49,688 nucleotides of DNA from an uncultured Pseudomonadota bacterium (GCA_903875345.1 CAIQVS010000136.1:1-49688), one strand, 5' to 3'. Positions 27,233 to 36,385 are shown, counted from the stretch's first letter. Notes: a model not told the origin generated them from the letters alone. A program made the numbers and translations.

Positions 27233-27721
27233 TCAGCTCAATTTCTGCAGTGCCTGCAAAAGTTCCTTCTCGGCACGGGACGAAGGAACAGGCAGCTCAC
27301 GATTATCGGGTTGCCTGACGGTTGACATCTGTGGCGCTTCGGCGGCAGGGGATTTTGTTGCCGTAGGCTTGGCTTCAGGCTTAACATCGGGACGTATGGC
27401 TGCTGCCGCCGACTGACTGAGGCGCTCGGCGACCTGATCGGCGCTATCCACAAGGAAACCCAACTCATCACGCACCAGCAGCGCTTTTTCCACCAACTTT
27501 TCCAAATCATCGCCGCTTTCGCGCGCAGCCTGCTTAAGGTTTTTAATCCCAATTTCGGCGCGCACAACCGTTGCGCTAAACTCACGCACGAAACGCTCCA
27601 TTTCGACCCGTCCTTGCTGCAATCCGGTCAAATGCCTGATCAAACGCGACGCCTGCACAAATCCGGCGCCGACCATGGCGATCAGCAAAACATCGAGAGC
27701 AAGGCGGATCCATTCACCCAT
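27233..27721 (-). CDS. DUF6468 protein, flagellar-cluster membrane protein
   Basis: A 162-aa protein with one N-terminal membrane helix (about 5-25), then a helical, possibly coiled-coil region (GRVEMERFVREFSATVVRAE to SADQVAERLSQ), and a Pro/Ala-rich linker toward the C-terminus ending in ELLQALQKLS. I recall this as DUF6468, found in alphaproteobacterial flagellar operons. Its function is unknown. It lies 5 bp after fliM and 7 bp before the MotE-like gene, so it belongs to this operon. Confidence 0.75.
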   Translation of the reverse strand: MGEWIRLALDVLLIAMVGAGFVQASRLIRHLTGLQQGRVEMERFVREFSATVVRAEIGIKNLKQAARESGDDLEKLVEKALLVRDELGFLVDSADQVAERLSQSAAAAIRPDVKPEAKPTATKSPAAEAPQMSTVRQPDNRELPVPSSRAEKELLQALQKLS

Positions 27722-27726
27722 CGGTC

Positions 27727-28803
27727 TTACATATCCTTTTTATCGCGCAATGTGACCTCTTCGACCTTAACGGCGATATGGCCATTCAGGGAGCCCATGC
27801 GTCCTTGGAACAAGGTCACCTCTCCGGCCCGCAGCGCGATGAGATCATCGGCCTTGACATTCAGCATCAGACGCGAACCGGGCTGCCAGTTCATAACCTC
27901 GATTAGCGGGAGGGAGACTTCGTCAAGAACAGCCTGCATTTTCATGTCGGTCATCAAAAGCTCGTTCCCCAAATGGGTTTCCCAAATCGAGTCGCGACCG
28001 AATTTTTCGCCCATAAACATTTGCAGCAGCAATTCGCGGATCGGTTCAAGCGTAGCATAGGGAATTAGAATTTCGATGCGTCCGCCACGATCTTCCATGT
28101 CGATACGCAACTTGGCCAGCACGGCGGCATTCGCCGGACGCGCGATGGTGGCAAAACGCGGATTGGTCTCCAGCCGGTCGAAGCGAAACGTTACCGGCGA
28201 CAGGGGATCGAAGGCTGCCGACATATCGGCCAGCACAACACGTACAAGGCGTTCGACCAGATTGCGCTCAATCGTAGTATAGGGACGACCTTCGATGCGC
28301 ATCGCGGCGGTACCGCGCCGCCCACCCAGCAGCACATCGACGATGGAATAAATCATCGCGCTGTCGATCGTCATCAGCCCGGAATTGTCCCATTCCTCGG
28401 CCTTGAAAACCGTCAGCATCGCGGGCAATGGTATCGAATTCAGATAATCGCCGAAACGCACCGAGGTGATCTGATCGAGGCTGACCTCAACGTTGTCCGA
28501 AGTGAAGTTGCGCAGCGAAGTCGACATCATGCGCACCAGACGGTCGAACACGACCTCCAGCATCGGGAGGCGTTCGTAATTGACAAGCGCGCTGTTGATC
28601 AGCGCCATAATGCCGGAGTTTTCCTGCCCGCCGGCGCCACCTCCGGCGTCAAAGCCTAGCAAGCTGTCAATCTCATTTTGCGACAGGACGCGCGCTGCCG
28701 CTTCGCTCTCGCCGCCACCTTCCGTCGCGGCGCCCCATTCGGCGGCGAGCTTTTCTTCCTCGCTCAGTTCTCCCGACGATTGCTGGGGGGCTGTATCATC
28801 CAT
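27727..28803 (-). CDS. fliM: Flagellar motor switch protein FliM
   Basis: C-ring protein of 358 aa that binds CheY-P and sets motor direction. The N-terminal CheY-binding peptide is VLSQNEIDSLLGFDAG at about residues 39-54, behind an acidic extension typical of alphaproteobacteria. The middle domain includes ALVNYERLPMLEVVFDRLVRM and YLNSIPLPAMLTVFKAEEW. A C-terminal SpoA domain ends with VEEVTLRDKKDM. It lies 18 bp downstream of fliL. Confidence 0.96.
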   Translation of the reverse strand: MDDTAPQQSSGELSEEEKLAAEWGAATEGGGESEAAARVLSQNEIDSLLGFDAGGGAGGQENSGIMALINSALVNYERLPMLEVVFDRLVRMMSTSLRNFTSDNVEVSLDQITSVRFGDYLNSIPLPAMLTVFKAEEWDNSGLMTIDSAMIYSIVDVLLGGRRGTAAMRIEGRPYTTIERNLVERLVRVVLADMSAAFDPLSPVTFRFDRLETNPRFATIARPANAAVLAKLRIDMEDRGGRIEILIPYATLEPIRELLLQMFMGEKFGRDSIWETHLGNELLMTDMKMQAVLDEVSLPLIEVMNWQPGSRLMLNVKADDLIALRAGEVTLFQGRMGSLNGHIAVKVEEVTLRDKKDM

Positions 28804-28821
28804 GACGTTGCCTTGGCTTTC

Positions 28822-29400
28822 TCATTGCACCAGCATTTCCTGAAACAAAACATCGCGCACACGAACGGGCTGCGCCGCTTCGGTGACGCGCATCAGCAAT
28901 TCCTCGCGCAAACGATACATGCCGGCTGAACCGCGCAAATCCTCGATCCTCAGTTCACGCAAGTAGACCTGAAAATTGTCAATGATGCGCGGCTTAATGG
29001 CATCCATAAGCGGCAGATCTTTTTCATCGGCCAGCTCTAGGCTGATCTTGACCTTGAGAAAATTAGGATGTTTCCCTTCGCCGCTGAGATTGACCAGCAG
29101 ATCGCCAAGAGAATAATAAACAGCTTGTTTTTTGTCCCCGCCGCCATTTTCAGATGATGACGTTTGCGTTTTCGATTTGTCCTCATCTCCAGCTTTATGC
29201 AGCAGCATAAACGCACCCGTAGCGCCCCCCAAAACAAGGACGGCCAGCACGACTGCAATAATAATCACCATTTTCTTGTTCGATTTGGGCGCGGCTGTCT
29301 CTTGTCCCTCGGTCGCAGCCTCCCCTTCGGCGGATGCGCCACCGGTTTTTTCTTTATCTTTTGCTTCGTCTTTTTTTTCGCCCGCCACGGACAACTCCAT
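28822..29400 (-). CDS. fliL: Flagellar basal body-associated protein FliL
   Basis: Inner-membrane protein of 192 aa near the stator. It has a charged cytoplasmic tail (1-43), one membrane helix at about 44-66 (MVIIIAVVLAVLVLGGA), and a periplasmic stomatin-like domain with VYYSLGDLLVNLSG and ending VRDVLFQEMLVQ. It is the first gene of fliL-fliM-DUF6468-motE. A CtrA-like box lies upstream. Confidence 0.93.
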   Translation of the reverse strand: MELSVAGEKKDEAKDKEKTGGASAEGEAATEGQETAAPKSNKKMVIIIAVVLAVLVLGGATGAFMLLHKAGDEDKSKTQTSSSENGGGDKKQAVYYSLGDLLVNLSGEGKHPNFLKVKISLELADEKDLPLMDAIKPRIIDNFQVYLRELRIEDLRGSAGMYRLREELLMRVTEAAQPVRVRDVLFQEMLVQ

Positions 29401-29484
29401 CAGGATGCATTGTCAAACTCGCGCCCAATCGCTCGGAGACGCAAGACCTTTTACGCCTTGTCTGCCCTACTTAATGAATGATCG

Positions 29485-29499
29485 TTAAAAAGTGATTAG
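29485..29499 (-). promoter_or_regulatory. Near-consensus CtrA box upstream of fliL
   Basis: TTAA-N7-TTAG, one mismatch from consensus, about 85 bp upstream of the fliL start in a 150-bp gap. A GATTC (GANTC) site follows at 29521-29525. Early flagellar operons are CtrA targets in Caulobacter, so this is plausible but unproven. Confidence 0.45.
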
Positions 29500-29551
29500 A
29501 ACCTGAAGAGGATCGAACCCGATTCCCTATTAACAGATTGGAAAATAAAAG

Positions 29552-31339
29552 TCATTTGTCCTTCTTCCGCTTTTCTTTAGCGAGTTCATCGCTTGTGCCA
29601 ACGCCACGGTGCAGCAAGCCCCTGATCGTGGCCTCGTCGCTTTGCCCAAGAACGGCTTCGGCAAAGGCGACGGCCTGCGGCATCGCCAAGTCACGGATTT
29701 CTTGCTTCACGGCAGGAATCCGCAACGCCGCCATAGATAACTCACGAAGACCGAGACCAAGCAAAAGCGCGGTCGCGAAGCGGTCCCCGGCAATTTCTCC
29801 GCACAGACTAACGGGAATATTGGCGCGCCACGCTGCCGCCGCCGTAAACTGGATCAAGCGTAAAACGGCTGGATGGAAAGGATCATAAAGCTCGGCAACC
29901 CGCTCGTCGCCGCGATCAATCGCCAGCGTATATTGCGTCAAGTCATTGCTACCAATGGCAAAAAAGTCGCACACGCGAGCAAGTGCATCTGCCGCCAATG
30001 CCGCCGCCGGAATTTCAATCATGGCGCCGACAGGGGGTAATCCGGAAAATTTAATGCCGCGACGATGCAGACGGCGCTCAACCTGAACCAGATGTTCGCG
30101 CACCTGCTTCATTTGCGCCACTGACGAGACCATCGGGATTAAAATGCGTACAGGCCCGTGCGTACTGGCACGCAGTATGGCCGATAATTGCGTTTCCAGT
30201 AATTTGGGTTCTTTCAAGCCAAGACGAATAGCACGAAGCCCCAAAGCCGGATTCGCGCTTTCGCCAATCACCTGACCGAGCGCAGTCGCCAGTTTCTCGC
30301 CCCCGACATCCAGCGTACGAACAGTCAACGGACGGCCATCCAGTCTGTGGACCAGCTTGCGCAAAAGGTCGTACTGTTCCTCTTCCGACGGCAAATCGGG
30401 ACGATTCATAAACATGAACTCAGTGCGCAAAAGGCCGATGCCGGTCGCGCCCGCCTCAATCGCGGCGTCAAGATCACGCGCCAGCTCAATATTGGCGCAA
30501 AGCGTGATAGGCGTGCCGTCAGCGGTGATAGCAGGCGTTTCGCGCAAAGCCCAGAGCTTCTTGTCTTCGCGTTGTTTCTTCGTCAACTCCTGCCGGTAAT
30601 AATGCAGGGTCTCCGCCGAAGGACGCAAGATCACGTCGCCTTTGCGTCCATCTATTATGATCATGTCGCCGACTTGCGCCTGCTGCATGATGTCCGGCAA
30701 CCCCGAAACCGATGGCAAGCCCAGCGCGCGCGCCATGATCGCCGCATGCCCTTCCGCGCCGCCGAGAACAGTGATGAACCCTGCGACATTTTTGGGGTCC
30801 ATCAGCGCCATATCGGCGGGCGTGATTTCCTCCGCAACGATGATGCTGCCGTCAGATACAGCGTCAAAGGGATTGTAATGTTGTTGCAGCAGATGCCGGA
30901 TCAGGCGCGTTCCCACCTCGCTGACATCGTCGGCGCGTGCGGCAAGATAGGGATCACCCATCGCCGCGAAGCTGGCCTTGATCGTTGCGATCTGGCGCTG
31001 AATGGCCGCCTCGGCATTCAACCGGTTGACGCGAATCAGCTCCTCAACGCCGTGTACCAAGCGCGAGCTGGAAAGCATGCCCTGATGAGCTTCCAGCAGT
31101 AAGGCGACATCTTCCGCCCCGGCGGGAAGAGTCGCGGCTTTCTGCTTTAATTGCCCAAGCTGTTTCTGCGTTTTGGCAATTGCTGTGTGTAGCCGCTTTA
31201 ATTCCCTGTCGATCTGGCTGGCCGGAATATCATACTCCGGCACGGGCACACCATGCTGGCCGATAATATAGGCTGGACCGATGGCAATTCCCGGTGAAAC
31301 GGCGATACCGTGGCTGCTGTATTCCGCTTCACTCTTCAT
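29552..31339 (-). CDS. ptsP: Phosphoenolpyruvate--protein phosphotransferase (PTS enzyme I)
   Basis: Enzyme I of the PTS, 595 aa, which takes phosphate from PEP and passes it to HPr. The phospho-acceptor His198 lies in VLGGAEGHAAIMARALGLP. The PEP-binding domain shows LRTEFMFMNRPDLPSEEEQ, AIGSNDLTQYTLAIDR and active-site Cys in SLCGEIAGD. There is no N-terminal GAF domain, so this is the EI-like form rather than the long PtsP (EI-Ntr). The ATG at 31339 has GAGGA seven bases upstream and overlaps the HPr 3' end by 11 bp. Confidence 0.93.
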   Translation of the reverse strand: MKSEAEYSSHGIAVSPGIAIGPAYIIGQHGVPVPEYDIPASQIDRELKRLHTAIAKTQKQLGQLKQKAATLPAGAEDVALLLEAHQGMLSSSRLVHGVEELIRVNRLNAEAAIQRQIATIKASFAAMGDPYLAARADDVSEVGTRLIRHLLQQHYNPFDAVSDGSIIVAEEITPADMALMDPKNVAGFITVLGGAEGHAAIMARALGLPSVSGLPDIMQQAQVGDMIIIDGRKGDVILRPSAETLHYYRQELTKKQREDKKLWALRETPAITADGTPITLCANIELARDLDAAIEAGATGIGLLRTEFMFMNRPDLPSEEEQYDLLRKLVHRLDGRPLTVRTLDVGGEKLATALGQVIGESANPALGLRAIRLGLKEPKLLETQLSAILRASTHGPVRILIPMVSSVAQMKQVREHLVQVERRLHRRGIKFSGLPPVGAMIEIPAAALAADALARVCDFFAIGSNDLTQYTLAIDRGDERVAELYDPFHPAVLRLIQFTAAAAWRANIPVSLCGEIAGDRFATALLLGLGLRELSMAALRIPAVKQEIRDLAMPQAVAFAEAVLGQSDEATIRGLLHRGVGTSDELAKEKRKKDK

Positions 31340-31628
31340 CGAATTTCCTCTTGACGAAATCAGCCAACGCGTCGATCGCGGACGCGGCTTCAGGACCCGA
31401 GGCACAAATCATGATCTGAGACCCTTGCGTCGCCGCCAGCATCATCAACCCCATGATCGACAATGCTGAGACGCGCATATCATCCTTCATCACGAAAAGA
31501 ACGGCGTCGAATCCTTCGGCCAGTTTAGCGAACCGCGCAGCGGCGCGGGCGTGCAGTCCGCGCTGATTGGCGATGACGGCAATGCTGCAAAATTCTCCGC
31601 CTTTGATTTCCGCTGCATCATTCATCAT
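31329..31628 (-). CDS. HPr family phosphocarrier protein
   Basis: Phosphocarrier of 99 aa. The phospho-acceptor is His26 in QRGLHARAAARF; the usual GLHARPA has Ala in place of Pro. The regulatory serine region is VSALSIMGLMMLAA with Ser57, the site used by HPr kinase in relatives. The N-terminus is about ten residues longer than classical HPr. Starts at 31628 and 31625 are both possible (tandem ATG). It lies between the EIIA and EI genes. No hprK is found in this window. Confidence 0.92.
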   Translation of the reverse strand: MMNDAAEIKGGEFCSIAVIANQRGLHARAAARFAKLAEGFDAVLFVMKDDMRVSALSIMGLMMLAATQGSQIMICASGPEAASAIDALADFVKRKFDEE

Positions 31629-31648
31629 CGCCAATCCGTGAACATGTC

Positions 31649-32059
31649 TCACTCCACCGACGTCGGCGCCAAGGTTTCGGAAACAAGCTGAATATAGCGG
31701 CGCCCCGCCGCCTCGGCTTCGCGCACGGCGTCCAAGAGCGGCATCGTCGCGCGCACGGAAGCCAGCTTGACCAGCATCGGCAGATTGACTCCCGCCAACA
31801 CCACAGCATGCGAACGCGGCATGGCGGCAATCGCCAGATTGCTCGGCGTTCCCCCATACATATCGGTCAGAAGAACGACGCCTGCGCCGTCGCCGACATC
31901 CTTGATCGCCGTAAAGATCGCCGTACGGCAAGCCTCCATATCGTCGTCAGCGCCGATGCTGATCGCGGTCGCATGCGTCTGATGCCCAACAATCCCATTC
32001 AGGGCGTTTAGAAGTTCGACGCCGATATTGCCATGCGTCACAAGAACCATGCCGATCAT
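31649..32059 (-). CDS. PTS EIIA component, mannose/fructose subfamily
   Basis: Soluble EIIA of the mannose type, 136 aa, with phospho-acceptor His9 in MVLVTHGNIGVELL and the conserved VVLLTDMYGGTPSNLA near 65-80. No EIIB, EIIC or EIID genes are adjacent. As in other alphaproteobacteria it probably serves regulation rather than sugar uptake. The ATG at 32059 is preceded by GGAGGG. Confidence 0.92.
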   Translation of the reverse strand: MIGMVLVTHGNIGVELLNALNGIVGHQTHATAISIGADDDMEACRTAIFTAIKDVGDGAGVVLLTDMYGGTPSNLAIAAMPRSHAVVLAGVNLPMLVKLASVRATMPLLDAVREAEAAGRRYIQLVSETLAPTSVE

Positions 32060-32096
32060 TACGCCCTCCGCAAAATATCCAAAACCCCTGTCTGAC

Positions 32097-33002
32097 TTAA
32101 GCCTTGTTGTCGACGCGATCAAGGTCGCGATGCACGACACCGACAACATAGCCACGCACCGCCAGCTGCGTCACCAACTGCTCGGCGACGAACACCGAAC
32201 GATGCCTACCGCCCGTGCAGCCGACGGCAATGGTCAAATAGCTTTTGCCTTCTTGTTGATAGCGCGGCAAGAGCGGCGCAAGAAGCTCCGTCATATGCCG
32301 CATGAACGCTTCATAATCGGGATCATGGCCAATGAAATCGGCAATCGCCTGATCCAGTCCGCTGAGGTGACGGAGCTTTATTTCCCAGTGTGGATTGGCC
32401 AGAAACCGCGCATCAAAGACCAGATCGGCCTCGCGCGGGATGCCGTGGCGATAGGAGAAGGACGTTATAAAAATCGTCAGCCCCGAAGACGAATCGATGC
32501 GGTAATGCCCGACGACAAGCCGCCGCAAGTCATGGATAGACAGCAAGGATGTGTCGATGACGTGATCGGCATGATCGCGCAGTCGCCACAGCAATTCGCG
32601 CTCACGGCGAATGCCGTCGGTGACGGGACGATCAGAGGCAAGAGGATGACGACGCCGTGTTTCGGTAAATCGGCTTTGCAAGGCGTCATCCGCGCATTCA
32701 AGGAAAACCAGCTTCAAAGCAAGATTGGGGTCTTGCCTGAGCTGTTCGGCGACGCGGATCAAATCATCGACCGAAAAATTGACGTTGCGCGTGTCGATTG
32801 CCACGGCGAGCGGTTGTCCGCTGATGGCGCTGTCGGCAACCAGCGCGGGAATAAGACCGAGTCGCAGATTATCCACGGCCTCATAGCCCAAATCCTCAAA
32901 GGCTTTCAGCGCGGTTGAAAGCCCGGCACCCGACATGCCCGTCAACAAAACCACTTTGCGACGAGTCGATGCGGGATCGAAGTGAGAATCCATTGTGATC
33001 AT
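32097..33002 (-). CDS. rapZ: RNase adapter protein RapZ / nucleotide-binding protein
   Basis: RapZ/YvcJ family protein of 301 aa. The N-terminal P-loop region reads VVLLTGMSGAGLSTALKAFEDLGYEAVDNL, interrupted here only for description: the GMSGAGLST motif is at residues 22-30. The Walker Lys is replaced by Leu, so nucleotide binding may be altered. The C-terminal domain shows LTIAVGCTGGRHRSVFVAEQL near 265-285. In enterobacteria RapZ targets sRNA GlmZ to RNase E. In alphaproteobacteria the role is less clear, but it regularly sits with PTS genes, as here. Confidence 0.92.
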   Translation of the reverse strand: MITMDSHFDPASTRRKVVLLTGMSGAGLSTALKAFEDLGYEAVDNLRLGLIPALVADSAISGQPLAVAIDTRNVNFSVDDLIRVAEQLRQDPNLALKLVFLECADDALQSRFTETRRRHPLASDRPVTDGIRRERELLWRLRDHADHVIDTSLLSIHDLRRLVVGHYRIDSSSGLTIFITSFSYRHGIPREADLVFDARFLANPHWEIKLRHLSGLDQAIADFIGHDPDYEAFMRHMTELLAPLLPRYQQEGKSYLTIAVGCTGGRHRSVFVAEQLVTQLAVRGYVVGVVHRDLDRVDNKA

Positions 33003-33192
33003 GGAGTTTATGCTTATCGCATTTCAACGGTTGGTGCGAGCGTATGTTACGAATGGGCTCCCTTAACCTTATACTTCTTCATGCCCATCCGCTGCTTTTT
33101 GCCATAACCAACCGTAGCTCATACAGACCCCGACAGGATTACTCGCGTCACCCTTCGGTACGGCAGCACGCGAGCGCAAACAGGTTCTGGAG

Positions 33193-34002
33193 TTAATTGG
33201 CAGCACATTTCAATTTTGCAAACTCCTCGTTCGCCCGAGCGCGGACGGTCGCCGAGGCATTGGCATATTTGGTCTTCAATTCACCCAACGCCGTGCAAGC
33301 ATCGACGTTCTTGTTGGTCGCCGCAAGAGACATGGCCAACTTCAGCAAGCTGTCGGGAGCTTTGCTGCCTTGCGGATTTTGCTGGAACGCATCGGCAAAA
33401 GCGAGCGCGGAATCGGCAAACTGGCCACGCACATAGAGCGTTTCGGCCAGCCAGTATTTCGCATTGTCGACGAGCTTGTCTTTCGGATTTTTCTCGATAA
33501 AGAGGCGAAAGGCTTTTTCCGCTTCGCTGTAATTGGCTTGCCGCAGCAGGCCAAAGGCGTTGTCATATTGATCTTGCGCGGAAGCGCTTTCATCGGCAGG
33601 GGACTCGACGGCAACCGGCTGTTGCGGCAGAGGCGTGCTTTGCGGATTGTTGATCGCCGTGGTGCGTCCATCAGGCGTTGTTTTCATTGCGCCGAGCGTT
33701 CCATTCGCCGCTGAAGCTGCCGCCGCAGCATCGGCTGTGGCCTGCAAGGCGGTCGTTTGGGTCTCCAGTTTGGTCAGGCGCGCATCATAATCGGCCTGCA
33801 GATGCTGAATTGTTTGGTCGAGACGACGGATGGCATACCCCAGTTGCTCGACCTGGCCGTTCACGCCTCGTATCTGTTCCTCCATGCTCGACAGGCGTGT
33901 CTCATAATTCGGACCCGTTTCGGGTTGTTGCGCCATAGCGGTGGCGAACGAAGCCGAGGCCAGCATTCCGGCCACAAGAATTGATCTGGATAAGAATCGC
34001 AT
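33193..34002 (-). CDS. cpoB: Cell division coordinator CpoB / Tol-Pal system protein YbgF
   Basis: Periplasmic Tol-Pal accessory protein, 269 aa. Signal peptide MRFLSRSILVAGMLASASFA with cleavage near AMA-QQ. A trimerising coiled coil spans about 30-85 (NGQVEQLGYAIRRLDQTIQ), then an Ala/Thr/Pro-rich linker and a TPR-like domain (about 150-269, YDNAFGLLRQANYSEAEKAF). The ATG at 34002 has AGGTGA upstream. Longer frames lack a signal peptide. It follows pal after a terminator. Confidence 0.92.
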   Translation of the reverse strand: MRFLSRSILVAGMLASASFATAMAQQPETGPNYETRLSSMEEQIRGVNGQVEQLGYAIRRLDQTIQHLQADYDARLTKLETQTTALQATADAAAAASAANGTLGAMKTTPDGRTTAINNPQSTPLPQQPVAVESPADESASAQDQYDNAFGLLRQANYSEAEKAFRLFIEKNPKDKLVDNAKYWLAETLYVRGQFADSALAFADAFQQNPQGSKAPDSLLKLAMSLAATNKNVDACTALGELKTKYANASATVRARANEEFAKLKCAAN

Positions 34003-34091
34003 GACATCACCTGAGCCGAACCAAGGAACGATGCGGCAATTATCCCCAAAAACAAAGCAAAAGGAAGAGCCAGTTCGGAAATATCCCAAAG

Positions 34092-34122
34092 AAAAAAGCC
34101 GCAACCTTGCGGTTGCGGCTTT
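34092..34122 (-). terminator. Intrinsic terminator after pal
   Basis: A perfect 12-bp stem: AAAGCCGCAACC at 34095-34106 and its complement at 34111-34122, around a TTGC loop. On the minus strand it is followed by six T residues (34092-34097). It lies 23 bp after the pal stop and before cpoB, so cpoB is expressed by read-through or its own promoter. Confidence 0.9.
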
Positions 34123-34144
34123 AATCAACTTCAGTCAGCCCAAA

Positions 34145-34621
34145 TTATTGGACAACAACCGTCACACCACGGCGATTCTGTGCCCAAGCAGCTTCGTTGC
34201 TGCCGAGAACAGCCGGGCGTTCCTTGCCGTAGCTGATGGTCTTGACGCGGGCGGCGCTGATGCCGTCGGCAACAAGGTAGTTCTTGACCGCTGTCGCGCG
34301 ACGTTCGCCAAGCGCCAAATTGTACTCACGCGTGCCGCGTTCGTCGCAATGGCCTTCAATCGTCACATTGACTGCACCGTACTTCTTCAACCAAGCCGCT
34401 TGACGGTCAAGCGTTGCGCGGGCTTCCGGCTTCAGATCCGACTTGTTGAAGTCGAAGAATACGCGGTCGCCAACGTTGGTGATCAGATCCGGCCCGGTAC
34501 CCGGGGTCACAGGACCCGTCTTGCCGCCGTTTGCCATGCTGTCGCCAGCGCCGCTGCCTGTCGAATCGCAAGCTGAAACGAGAACCAAAGCCGCCATCAG
34601 GCACATAACTTTCTTGAACAT
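34145..34621 (-). CDS. pal: Peptidoglycan-associated lipoprotein Pal
   Basis: Outer-membrane lipoprotein of 158 aa. Signal peptide with lipobox LVSAC, Cys18 being the lipidation site. A Gly/Thr-rich linker follows, then an OmpA-like peptidoglycan-binding domain (about 50-158) with FFDFNKSDLKPEA, IEGHCDERGTREYNLALGER and NRRGVTVVV. It links outer membrane and cell wall and partners TolB. It is separated from tolB by 384 bp. Confidence 0.97.
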   Translation of the reverse strand: MFKKVMCLMAALVLVSACDSTGSGAGDSMANGGKTGPVTPGTGPDLITNVGDRVFFDFNKSDLKPEARATLDRQAAWLKKYGAVNVTIEGHCDERGTREYNLALGERRATAVKNYLVADGISAARVKTISYGKERPAVLGSNEAAWAQNRRGVTVVVQ

Positions 34622-35005
34622 GTTTTCCCCCTTCTTAAAACCTCTGGCGGATGTGGACGGAACGCCGTACCCCGGCCAAGATCAATGTTGTCAGATCAGC
34701 GCCACCCGCGACGCTCCCTATGAAAAACCCGTTTCCATAGAAAAAACGCCCGAATCACACCTTTGAAATGCCTTCCGCCATGCCGGAATTGTTTGCCGAA
34801 GTTTTAAGGAAAGCTTAAGACTGGCATGACAGAAACCAAATCTGACGCGAAAATAGTCTCACTCGGCCAGTTTATCAAGGTCGAATTCATGAAAATTATT
34901 CAATTTCTGCAAGGGGCTGAGAATTGAAAGCCCCATAGTTGCACTCTTGCAACGGACAGAAAAAACCTCAAAACAGGCCAAAATGCTGCATTGCAACAGC
35001 ATCGA
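34622..35005. other. Non-coding gap between tolB and pal
   Basis: No credible gene. Weak hairpins occur: GGGGCT with AGCCCC (about 34914-34935), GTTGCA with TGCAAC (34936-34951), and TGTTGC/GCAGCA (minus strand, about 34985-34999) followed by TTTT, which might end the tolB transcript. The region nearest pal probably carries its promoter, but I cannot place a -10/-35 pair with confidence. Confidence 0.4.
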
Positions 35006-36385
35006 TCAGGGCAAAAGCGGAGACCACGCCGGGTCCGAGGCATCCGTCGGAGTTGGAACTTCCCGCTCGTTATAGCCCGTCAAGTCGACGCTGTAGAGGC
35101 GCGTGGTTCGATCGCGCCCGCCTTCGCCGGAGGGCAAATCCTTGAAGAACATCAGAACACGTCCATTGGGCGCCCAAGTCGGCCCCTCGACATGGTGCGC
35201 CTCGGCCAGCTCACGTTCGCCTGATCCGTCCGGGCGCATAACACCGACATAGAAATCGCCATAGGTCGACGGCTTTGTAAATGCAATCAAATCACCGCGC
35301 GGCGACCAAACGGGTGTACCATAACTGCCTTGGCCGAAGCTGATGCGCTGCACGTCACTGCCGTTGGAGCGCATGACGTAAATCTGCTGCGAGCCGCCGC
35401 GATCCGATTCGAAGGTGATGTACTGGCCGTCCGGCGAGAAGCAGGGCGCAGTGTTAATCGAGGTACTCTCGGTCAGTTTCTGGACTCGGTGCGTGCGCAA
35501 ATCCATCGTATAGATTCCGGATTCGCCGTTCTCCGACATGCTGAAGACGACGCGATTGCCATCGGGCGAGAATCTAGGAGCAAAAGTCATGTTGGGAAAA
35601 TCGCCCAAGACTTCCTGCCGTCCGGTATCGATGTTGAACAGATAAACGCGCGGCCTGTTGTTATAATAGGCCATGTAGGTGATCTGCTGCATCGTTGGCG
35701 AAAAGCGTGGCGTCAACACCATCGCTCGACCATCCGACAAAACGCGGTTGTTTTCGCCGTCCTGATCCATGATCGCGAGGCGTTTCATGCGGTTGATCGG
35801 TGAGCCGGTTTCCGCCACATAGACGATGCGCGTGTCGAAATAGCCGTCTTCGCCGGTGATTCGTTTGTAGATCGCGTCAGCAACGATATGCGCGACGCGA
35901 CGCCAATTGCTGGGGATCGTGAAGTAGGCAAGACCGGTCATCTGCTGTTCGGAAAAGACATCCCAGAGGCGAAACTCGACCTTCAGGCGGCCATCGCTTT
36001 GCGCTTCGACCTTGCCGACGACGAGCGCCTGCGCATTCAGGATTCGCCAATCGGCAAAGCGCGGCGCGACCTGAAGCGAGTCCGCATCCTGAACGAAGGA
36101 TTTGGGATCGACGGCAGCGAACAACCCGGAACGCACGAGGTCGTTGTTGACGACTTGCGCGATGTCGCGGCCATATTGCGCCTCGTTGCCCGACGCCCCG
36201 TAGAAGGATGGAATCGCAATTGGAATCGGTTCGGGATTGGGATGCGTGATGTCAACATGCACGTCGGCATTGGCGGGAGACAAAAGACAGAAGATTGAAA
36301 TCAAAAGACAAAAGACGAAGAGAATTTTCCGACACTTGCTGTGTGCCGTCCGTTGCCTATCGTCCGTCTTCTGTAGTCCGTTCAT
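35006..36385 (-). CDS. tolB: Tol-Pal system protein TolB
   Basis: Periplasmic beta-propeller protein of 459 aa. N-terminal TolB_N domain ([19 protein letters not shown] onward), then repeated propeller blades with [48 protein letters not shown] and [14 protein letters not shown]. The start overlaps the tolA stop by ATGA. The N-terminus is odd: about 20 polar residues precede a signal-peptide core ([18 protein letters not shown]). That core is encoded by short repeats of TCTTTTG/TCTTCTG type, suggesting that a repeat has expanded into the signal sequence. Confidence 0.96.
   Translation of the reverse strand: MNGLQKTDDRQRTAHSKCRKILFVFCLLISIFCLLSPANADVHVDITHPNPEPIPIAIPSFYGASGNEAQYGRDIAQVVNNDLVRSGLFAAVDPKSFVQDADSLQVAPRFADWRILNAQALVVGKVEAQSDGRLKVEFRLWDVFSEQQMTGLAYFTIPSNWRRVAHIVADAIYKRITGEDGYFDTRIVYVAETGSPINRMKRLAIMDQDGENNRVLSDGRAMVLTPRFSPTMQQITYMAYYNNRPRVYLFNIDTGRQEVLGDFPNMTFAPRFSPDGNRVVFSMSENGESGIYTMDLRTHRVQKLTESTSINTAPCFSPDGQYITFESDRGGSQQIYVMRSNGSDVQRISFGQGSYGTPVWSPRGDLIAFTKPSTYGDFYVGVMRPDGSGERELAEAHHVEGPTWAPNGRVLMFFKDLPSGEGGRDRTTRLYSVDLTGYNEREVPTPTDASDPAWSPLLP

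Noticed and set aside
29471-29488. TTAA pair upstream of fliL with ten-base spacing
   Set aside because: Spacing does not fit CtrA; the neighbouring N7 pair is the better candidate.
29500-29551. GGATCGAACCC-like string resembling a tRNA T-arm
   Set aside because: No acceptor or anticodon stems can be formed around it.
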